This document shows, piece after piece, positions 56,813 to 64,000 of a DNA stretch of 64,000 nt. The stretch is from Gnomoniopsis sp. IMI 355080. Lineage: Eukaryota; Ascomycota; Sordariomycetes; Diaporthales; Gnomoniaceae. The number at the start of each line of letters is the position of its first letter. The stretch's first letter is position 1. Both the position numbers and the translations under genes were made by a program. A model generated the notes under the pieces. The model did not search any database, had not been told where the DNA came from, and worked only from the letters and a program-made list of their open reading frames with translations. The stretch lies in contig JAPEVC010000097.1 in the NCBI GenBank assembly GCA_027946555.1, positions 1-64,000 on the forward strand, in the 5' to 3' direction.

Positions 56813-58234
56813 AGATTTATGAAAACACGACAGGGTCAATACTTCTCCTCAAGTGTGAGTTCTGATGAGGATCTGCAGGGCTCGCTAATGTCGTGGCACG
56901 CGTTTGTGCATGTGGCATTGATACAGCTAGAAAGTCTACACGTTCGCGACAGCTCTCTTTGATAGTCTCTAGAGAAGAACTCGAGACATTCAAATCGGGT
57001 CACGCATGGGTTCTTGCCTCTCACTTGTTTTACCATGATGCCCAAGCATTGGACCACTCGCACCACTCGCATCTTCTGTCTCTACAGTACCATCAGCGGT
57101 CTCCTTCTCAGGCAGTCGCGTCTTCGTATCGACCTTCGAGGGGATCACTTTGCTCTTCAAGCTGTCTTAGCCAAGGCAAACACGCGGTTCGTCCTTGAGA
57201 CTATCGTAATGCATGTCGATGATGGGCATCTCAGTCCACGAGAGGTCCGCAGCATGATGCGCCTTTCAAGTGCACTCGAGACCAAGTGGCGGGAAACCAT
57301 TTCAATAAGTTTATTTTCCGACTGGATCGTAGTTGACTGGCTTGATTAGAAGCTGTATCGCCGGTTGTTTGGGAAGTTCGTCTCTGGCCTCGCACCTGTG
57401 GACGGGTAGCATGGATAAAGGAAAATGAATGACTCAAAAGGTGGAATAATCTGTAAACACTTTTGTGGAAGGATTCGCGTATGGTGCTTGCTGGTAAGAT
57501 TGTCATGGCTAGCGAGCAGCAAAAGTAGTGTAATATTAGCAATTATATGGACAAGCCGTGGATGTGCCTCCCCCCCCCCCTTTCCTACAGCATCGATCAG
57601 TTCTGTGGACTCCACTTCCATGTATCCTTCTTGCTGTTGGTGGATCGATCAATACGCCGTTACTACTGAACGGTAACCAACGGCCGATTTATTCCCGAAT
57701 ATGACCCGTTACTAAGGTCAGTGCCATATATATCCAGAATGCCTAAGTATTACAACCAAACCAAAGGGGAGGGGGCTTCTGGCCTAATGGTTCACTTCCT
57801 CCCTGGATCGAGCACCGACTCTGTAAATCCCACTAAGATACGCCAGGGTCGTGGGTTCGAACTGCATAACTTGGTTGAAACAAAATCAAATATCCTTCAA
57901 CTTCCCGCAAAGTCCGATGGCCTGGCCGCCTGGGCGAGGGTTATTGTATAAGTGACGCTCTGCAGGTATGGCCAATCACGGCCCTTAGTAGGCTGGCGAG
58001 GGAGCAGGGCGTAGGAGGGTCTGTTCGTGATCTTCTTTTTGGCGGTTTGATCCTTTTTGATCCAAAGGTTTTATGTCCAGCTGCAGCATCACTACCCTTG
58101 TCGACATTGGCCCACAGCTTCCACCCGGTTGTTCGAGTTGAAGAGCCAGGTGGAAAGTCAGGCTTCAGGTGACAGTCTTGCCTGTCCCAGACAGAGCATG
58201 TTCATCCTGAAGCATCATCAACCCCAGGCATGCC
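56813..58234. other. Gene-free interval containing a tRNA-like relic
   Basis: About 1.4 kb between Efm7 (+) and the first tetraspan paralogue (-). It contains a C homopolymer near 57570-57580 and the Pol III-box element at 57780-57863 (listed separately). Open frames of about 100 codons lie on both strands without support. Confidence 0.5.
57780..57863 (+). repeat. Possible tRNA-Tyr-like relic or SINE head
   Basis: Positions 57780-57790 read TGGCCTAATGG, a perfect fit to the Pol III A-box consensus, and 57854-57863 read GGTTCGAACT, matching the B-box core except at the last base. Between them, GAGCACCGACTCTGTAAATCC contains a canonical seven-base anticodon loop CTGTAAA (GTA, Tyr), placed after a GAGC as in the 3' D-arm. 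The distance to the T loop would need a small intron. The T stem and acceptor stem do not pair, so it is not a working tRNA. The minus-strand element near 19.4 kb has the same order with similar spacing between ACTCTGTARAYC and GGGTTCGAAC. Confidence 0.3.
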
Positions 58235-59621
58235 TCAGGGCTTAGGCGTCCCAGGCATCCCTAATCCAGCAGGATACTTCATCGTTTCGTTATACAAACT
58301 CCCTGGCCTCGACTCATACGCCGGCGGCATCACTTCCGCTTGCGTCGGATAGAACCCGTCCGTCACGATGAAGGCATTGGCATTGTAGGAGGAGCTCGTC
58401 GACGTCGACCAGCGCCTTTGTGGCACGTTCGAGGAGGAGCCTGGAATGGGCGGCGGCGGGAGGCTGCCCCCAGAGCGGACAGACTCGGTATCGCTGCTGC
58501 CCAGCGTGATAGCACCCCAAGAAGAAGAGTTGGAGCTGGTACTGAAGGTGCGGACGCTGCGTGTGGAGCCTTGACGGGAGGGGGTGCGTGAGGAAATGTG
58601 CTGGCTACTGGGACCTGGGGAGGTGGGTTCAGAGTTGAGGTCGAGATGCAGGATGGATGATGGGGTGTGGACGGATGAGAAGCTGAGCTCGCCAACATAG
58701 CGGACGGAGAGTCTGGGGCTACTCGGCTGGATGTTGGGTTTCTCGCTGCCAAGAGCTTCCCGCTTGAGTTGCTGTAAATACAGCATTGAAAGGAGCAGCG
58801 AGAAGGTATACGAGTATCTTTTGTGGGTTTAGTACATGAGATCCCAAGACATGTGAATCAGGGGCATCGTCTTACATAGCGACTATAGATAGCCCGTAGA
58901 CAGTGCGAGGGAAGGTACACCACCTATCCAGCTCGCCAGTCATGGCCGTTGCCCAAGATCCAAAGCGAATGGTACTATACCCATCTGCTGGTTGACGGAC
59001 GAGGTCGTTGTCATCGTCTGTGTGATTTTCTCTAATGTGAGCGATCATTTCTCTCATCTGGGGGCTGATGCAAGCTGTAGTTCTATTCATGGGACCTCAG
59101 AACGGGACCATGTCCCACTTACAGTTGTCTCTTGTGAGGCCATGGCAGTCGACGGGGAGCCCAGAATAAGATAGAATAGTGATCTTGGCGATGAAAAGGC
59201 CCATTGTCGTGACGTCGCCCGGCAATGAAATCATTGCGAAGATGCGCCATGATTTCAAGCCTAGGGTCTTGCATATGTGAACTCCGACAATTATGACGGT
59301 TGTATAGACTAGAGAGATCAACCCCTGAGAATCATTAATATCAGCACCAGTGCAAGTTTTCCTGGAGCAATGTGTATGTACAGGGATTTGTCCTGATGCT
59401 GGATGCTAAGGGAGGGAGATGACAATGGGCATCCGTACCAGGATCTCCACCGCCTTCATGCGGTTGTTCTCCCCGAGCTTATTCTTCTGCACGTGGGCGT
59501 ACAGGAGGCTGAAGGACCCAAAGACGAAGAACGACGAGCTCCACTGCCATATCCGGATGGCTGTCAAGCAGAAGCCGACAGCGTTGAATCTCCTGGTTCT
59601 CGGTAGCACCTTTTCGTCCAT
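58235..59621 (-). CDS. Uncharacterised tetraspan membrane protein, paralogue A
   Basis: Four exons, 59621-59439, 59324-59123, 59074-58876 and 58817-58235, give 388 residues with consistent phases. The introns are 48 to 114 nt. About four hydrophobic segments are seen: AVGFCLTAIRI to SFFVFGSFSLLYAHV, LISLVYTTVIIVGVHI, FIAKITILSYSGLP, and YGLSIVAIYSYTFSLLLSMLYL. Between the third and fourth lies a loop with a family signature: GLPVDCHGLTRDNSC, then DGYSTIRFG..GELDRWCTF. The C-terminal 180 residues are Ser/Pro/Thr-rich and cytoplasmic in character. The same signatures occur in the divergent gene at 61452-62818, so the two are paralogues. I recognise no named family or activity. Exon 3 was entered at the ACTACAG acceptor because only that phase avoids a stop. 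Confidence 0.72.
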
Positions 59622-61451
59622 GATATTTCGGGTGATCCCGCCTTGGAGGTCGTCTCATGCACAGAAGAATACAGTGATCTCGTCTTGCACAAGTACGTGC
59701 GACGGTGGCATTCGGGACCGAGGCAGCTGCCAAAGAAAGTCAATGGCGAAGAGGCCGGAGCAAACCCCACTAGAAGGGGGGGAGGGGTCGTGTATGACAG
59801 CTTGGCGAGTCGGCTACAGTGTGCTCTTGCTCTATTTGCTGAGATGAACAAATGGGCAGACAAGACTGCTCGTTTGCCGCAATTGCTGACTTCGATATCC
59901 GGAAGATGGGATCTAGATGCAACTGATGGACGTGCCCTGGACAGCACAGCAACCGGCGACGTCTTCAGCGAGCAAAGTCGCCAAGTCTTGGCGCAGAACC
60001 TCACGACACTGGAGACGGACAATTTTTGGAAGTCGGGAATCTCACTGGGCCGATTCACTTTGTGTTGAGGACAAGGTGGCCTTGGGGATGAGGTGTCAGT
60101 AATACACGCTTGATGCTTACAGTATGTACAGTACATACATACACATACTTTGGCCTAACGTGGCTGCCTGTCCCGTTGCTCAGCATAGCCACCGCCAACA
60201 AGGCTAAAACGTTGCTGATCCGGGGTGAAGTCCGTCCGGGTCAGCCGGAAAGATGATCTGGCTGACTTTAACTCGTTCAAAATCCATGGATGAGCATGGA
60301 TGATGGGTGTGCAGGTCTCTTCTTCTTGCTCTTATCGTCTTCAACGTCGCGAAAAGGCGGGGCCACCAAGCACCAACACCGGCCACGCTGCCCATGCATC
60401 CGGGGGCAGGGCTTAACGCACCATGTATATACCAACAGCGACCTACTACTGATCACACGGTGGCCGTCTGCATTCGAAAGTACTATGTATATGCGATGAG
60501 AAGAGTATGTTGATTCGTTCGACCACGTTTTCTGAAAACTGTGTCATTGTCTTCCGGATTATGTGCATCGGCACTCATTGCTGCTCCTGACGGGAGGCTG
60601 GTCGTTGAGGGCAGTGCATCAATCAACCTGGCTCGAATACACTGCCATGGTCTGTATTTACGAGCTGCATCTGTGGGAAATTCACAAGAAGCAGAAGAAT
60701 AGTGTTTTCTCACTGACAAAGTGTCCGCTGCGTCCTGCTCGATCGCACTCTGGGGCCATCTTCTCGCAACGGGGAACACAGACAACTATACTGTGTAGTT
60801 TGACAGCGAGGAGCTTTTTGACCTTGTCGTGGGTCCACGATCTGAATACATTCCTTCCACATCCTCCCGAGGTCACTTGCATTTGAGCTGGGCCGGCCTT
60901 GCTCTACCTTATGTTGTGAGTGGCTGCCGTCCAACCTTTCTGCGGCCCCCGAATGTGGCTCTGTTTGTTCCGACGCACCACTCGGGCCCGCTCCTGGTGG
61001 TGTGTCTCTACACGCCCCAAGGCAATGTCATACTACAACTTTCGAGGAGCCCTCGTGTGGTACACTTGCTTCACTGCATGCGCCTAGTACTCACCTAAGT
61101 ATGCAAAGACTAGCCTCGCTTATTTTTGCGATACCATCTCTGCCTTCTTTGGACTCTTCGAGCTTCAGGTCTGAGTTCCCTTCTTCACACGAGCACGGCA
61201 GCTACACAGCCTCCTGACCTCTCTGCTATTTCGTCCAACGCTCTCCAGCTGATTCCAACTGCGAATCAGCACCACTTCTGCTAGCTTGAACCTAGTCAGG
61301 ACCAGCTTTCTGTTCCCTATTCTGCTTGCCTGATCTCCTGTTTTCCTTCCTTTTACTTTTCCTCTTCTGTGCGTCGTAGGTTTTCTCTTCAGTTCATCCG
61401 GGATTTCAGTGTGTGTGTGAAGTTGAGCGGTATAATTTTGCTTTCGCGAAC
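59622..61451. other. Divergent intergenic region between the two paralogues
   Basis: About 1.8 kb that must contain both promoters. Open frames at 59643-60068 (+) and 59564-60136 (-) overlap on opposite strands and have no domain support. The plus strand is T/C-rich over 61100-61440, as expected for a leader of the second paralogue. Confidence 0.5.
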
Positions 61452-62818
61452 ATGAGCCGTAGGCTCTCAACATGGCTTGTTTTGGTTCGATCATTCCAGG
61501 TTTTGGCGTCCTTCATCCCAGGAGCGATGAACGGTTGGCTGCTTTACTGCCTTTACACCAACAGATTAGGCCCGTCAGATCTCATGCTGGTGCTGGAGGT
61601 TCTAGTATGTCATGCCACTTCCTGATCGTCCAAGTTCTTCACTGGCAGCGTTCTGCGTCCCTTGAGTCAGAGGCCGCCCGGATGCCTCGACTGTTCAGCG
61701 GTTGATTTGGTCTAACAAAGCACTAGGTTGCCACGATCTTTGCACACAACTTCGTCTTTATTCTGATATTACATACTAGTCAGCGATCAAGACAGACAGG
61801 GTGGATGGTAACCAGTGTGTGCTTCGATGTGATATTCTGTTTCGTTGTTCTCACCATCGTTTCTCTTCTCTCTTACGTTGGCCTCCCGTCGAATTGCGCA
61901 GGACTCACTAGTTCAACTTGTATGAAACCCCACCTTGTATATGACGACGCTTTGTGAATCTTGCTAAACTGGACCACTGCAGGGTCAAAAGGAGACAAAG
62001 CAGACCTGCCCTCGAGCGGGTACTCGACGATCCGCTTCAGTAACGAGCAAGATGGTGGGAAAGGTGAATTGGACAAGTTCTGCGGCTTGGAGCGTGGTTT
62101 CTTTTTCTGTGCGACCCTAATGCTGTACGTGATTTTCCGAGTTTGCTGTACGCCAAGTATCAACTAATAAGTGTTCAGTCTTGCATATATTCTGATCATC
62201 ATAATGTCGGTCTTCCGCATCTGTGAATTGAATTACACGCGAAACAGCGAGGTTCAATTTCTCTTGGACGAACGCGAGGAGACCATTAAGCTTGAGCTCA
62301 AGCTTCAAGAGCCAGAGCTTCGGTCCCAGCCTTGCTCTCCGGCGGCGGTGTCAACTCCCACGTTTACGTCCAGAGGACGCAATGGTGAGACGGCGCCGGC
62401 AATGTACGCCTCAATGTCTCGACCAACGGTCATACCTTCCTCGTCAAGGCCAAATATGCAGTCCTCGTCCAGGTTTATAGGTATGAGCCTGGCCTCAGTA
62501 CCTGAGTCTTTAGCGCCGCACCACGATTATGCAAACGTGATGTCTACGCCGACTGTCACAACAACCTCGGCGCCAATGGATGCTTCGGCTTTGGGATCAG
62601 ATACGACTGATATCCAAGCAAACCTGGCCATAATATCAGATGGATCGAGATATGTTGGCGGCAACCAGGTCGACTGTAATCAGCTGCCGCCCTACTCGCC
62701 GGGGAACCTGCGGACGATGAATGGGCACGGGCATGAGAACAACGACATTCGCCTGAGTGAGTACGTCAAGGGAGAGACAAGAGCGCAAGATATGAAGGAT
62801 GGTGGAGGATACTCATGA
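61452..62818 (+). CDS. Uncharacterised tetraspan membrane protein, paralogue B
   Basis: Four exons, 61452-61604, 61727-61919, 61983-62124 and 62179-62818, give 375 residues. Four hydrophobic segments are visible: VLASFIPGAMNGWLLYCLY, VATIFAHNFVFILILH, VCFDVIFCFVVLTIVSLLSYVGLP, and FFFCATLMLLLAYILIIIMSVF. The loop carries GLPSNCAGLTSST, then SSGYSTIRFS..KGELDKFCGLERGFF, matching paralogue A. Exon number and intron phases (0, 1, 2) are the same in both genes, which supports a gene duplication. The C-terminal 190 residues are Ser/Pro/Thr-rich and unlike those of A. Function unknown; plasma-membrane or endomembrane location is inferred from the spans only. Confidence 0.75.
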
Positions 62819-63237
62819 AGTTTGATTTAAGTTCGTGAAACTATAAAACTTGTATTGCTCTCTTCAGACTGATGCAGCCTTCGGAGGGGCTGCCTTTCGT
62901 TCTGATCTCTTCATATCGACCATGATTCGGTGCTCTTGCAACATCCACATCTCAGCGGCTATGATTCCACCGGGGGCATAGATGGACATGGAACATGGAC
63001 GATACCTTGAAATGAGGAGGAAAAAGCCTCAGACACCATCAATTCGTATATGCGTCTTTCCCTACCCGGCGTATCCGGGCTGACACGGCATAGTCGAGCT
63101 AATTTGGAAAGGTGTTTTTCCAGTGTCATCATTTGTTTATTTCAAAGGCACTTGTCGAATGCTGGTTATTTTCAATGTCGTTGCTTCTGAGAAAGGCTGT
63201 TTCCAGAACATCGCCTACGAGGCATTCATGCCGACAG
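62819..63237. other. Convergent intergenic region
   Basis: 3' regions of paralogue B (+) and the GH92 gene (-). Nothing further seen. Confidence 0.6.
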
Positions 63238-64000
63238 CTATTTCAGCCATGTCAAGCTAGATGCAGCATAACTCGGTGGTCGATCTGCTGCTCCAGTGCC
63301 CCACGTCGATTCATTCACCCCCAACACCAGTTCCATCGTCCAGCCCTCAGCGAAAAATTCATGGCCAATCCAACTCTTCGTCCATGGTTGCCCATTCACC
63401 ACCACATTCTGAATGTAGAGGCTCTGATACCCTGGATCCCAACCAGCCACCACCTTCGTCGTTGCCGTCTTCCCCGTCAGAGGGCTCGTAACGCTGACAC
63501 TCTCGAAGAATGGCGCTGTAATGAGGTAGACGTTTTGCCCAGCAACCGGAAACAGTCCGATCATGCTGAAAAAGAGGAAACTGCCCATGGCACCACTGTC
63601 ATCATTGCCCGGCAGGCCCGGTTCCGTTGCGGTAAAGGATGCTGGGATATACGTATGGATTCGACTTGCGGACAGACCGGGGCGGCCGGCGTAGTGATAC
63701 AAGAAGACCGTCAAGAAGACGGGCTCATTCGAGATATCCGCTAGTCCAGAGGTGTGGAAGAAGTCCAGCCGTGAAATAAAGGCGGCATCGCCGCCCATGA
63801 GAGAGATCAATCCGGAGATGTCCTGTGGGACAAGGAATTGATATTGCCAGACGCTTGCCTCAAATGTTTCCGAGGGATTGGTGGTGAGCGAGCAGAAGGA
63901 GGCGAGATTGGAGCAGGCAATAGGGTCTTGAAAGCCCCAGGTTGCATTGAGATACTTTGGCTGGAAGAAGCCTGTAAAGCCTGTATCGGTATTGTTGATG
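63238..64000 (-). CDS. Glycoside hydrolase family 92 alpha-1,2-mannosidase, C-terminal part
   Basis: The gene enters from the right edge; 254 codons of its 3' end are present without an intron. The C-terminal catalytic-domain signature is clear: GLPGNDDSGAMGSFLFFSMIGLFPVAGQNVYLITAPFF, followed by the beta-rich tail with KSWIGHEFFAEG, ending at a TAG. GH92 enzymes are calcium-dependent exo-acting alpha-mannosidases (mainly alpha-1,2) and in fungi are usually secreted. An NATWGF sequon and many Asn/Thr residues fit secretion. The N-terminal domain and signal peptide lie outside the window. Confidence 0.92.
   Translation of the reverse strand, partial: INNTDTGFTGFFQPKYLNATWGFQDPIACSNLASFCSLTTNPSETFEASVWQYQFLVPQDISGLISLMGGDAAFISRLDFFHTSGLADISNEPVFLTVFLYHYAGRPGLSASRIHTYIPASFTATEPGLPGNDDSGAMGSFLFFSMIGLFPVAGQNVYLITAPFFESVSVTSPLTGKTATTKVVAGWDPGYQSLYIQNVVVNGQPWTKSWIGHEFFAEGWTMELVLGVNESTWGTGAADRPPSYAASSLTWLK

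Noticed and set aside
57780..57863. A functional intron-containing tRNA-Tyr gene
   Set aside because: T stem and acceptor stem do not pair, and the last B-box base is mismatched; kept only as a relic.
59564..60136. Opposing frames of 140-190 codons upstream of paralogue A
   Set aside because: They overlap each other on opposite strands, and neither has a domain or extends the paralogue in frame.
61840..61880. Apparent frameshift in the third membrane span of paralogue B
   Set aside because: On rereading the bases at the 61860/61861 line break, the frame is continuous through GLPSNCAGLT; there is no frameshift.

Overview
The window is nuclear DNA of a filamentous ascomycete (Pezizomycotina). 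Most genes are interrupted by short GT-AG introns of about 48 to 120 nt, often with CTGAC/CTAAC branch sites. Genes lie on both strands with separate promoters and there are no operons. The gene set (copper-fist regulator, tannase-family esterase, Cu-only superoxide dismutase, amadoriase-like oxidase with a peroxisomal C-terminus, GH92 mannosidase) is typical of this group. I cannot fix the class or species from sequence alone.

Layout: 1.7-7.7 kb, proteasome activator Blm10/PA200 (+). 8.6-11.8 kb, a five-exon multi-pass membrane protein of unknown role (-). 13.1-15.7 kb, an HD-domain hydrolase and an FAD monooxygenase (both +). 17.2-19.0 kb, a secreted TAP-like serine peptidase (-). 21.6-23.4 kb, a tannase/feruloyl esterase (+), convergent with a UvrD-like helicase that carries a C-terminal RecB-type nuclease and a mitochondrial-type leader (-). 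27.6-28.3 kb, a disordered protein ending in a CaaX box (+). 28.9-31.1 kb, a nine-exon MFS sugar transporter (-). 32.2-33.2 kb, a Cu-only SOD (-). 35.6-37.6 kb, ETF-ubiquinone oxidoreductase (+). 37.6-42.8 kb, about 5 kb with no supported gene, ending in the leader of the TATA-binding protein gene (42.8-43.7 kb, +). 44.5-46.0 kb, a peroxisomal FAD oxidase (-). 47.9-50.3 kb, an SR140/U2SURP-like splicing factor (+). 51.5-53.2 kb, a copper-fist transcription factor (+). 54.1-55.3 kb, a basic nuclear protein (+). 56.0-56.8 kb, methyltransferase Efm7 (+). 58.2-62.8 kb, two divergent paralogues of an uncharacterised four-pass membrane family. 63.2 kb to the right edge, the 3' part of a GH92 alpha-mannosidase (-).

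Core genes (Blm10, ETF-QO, TBP, SR140-like, Efm7) alternate with accessory genes for secretion, uptake and oxidation (peptidase, tannase, transporter, SOD, monooxygenase, GH92). The accessory genes sit among wide gene-free stretches, mostly at 8-34 kb and after 57 kb. The Cu-only SOD and the copper-sensing regulator could be functionally linked through copper, but they are about 18 kb apart and nothing in the sequence proves it. The most unusual items are the mitochondrial-type helicase-nuclease, the tetraspan paralogue pair, the copper-fist protein with two Mac1/Cuf1-type motifs, the Blm10 tail with Phe in place of the conserved Tyr, and two tRNA-Tyr-like Pol III relics at 19.4 and 57.8 kb. 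Exon boundaries were placed by hand from splice signals, reading phase and family similarity recalled from knowledge; no database search was run.
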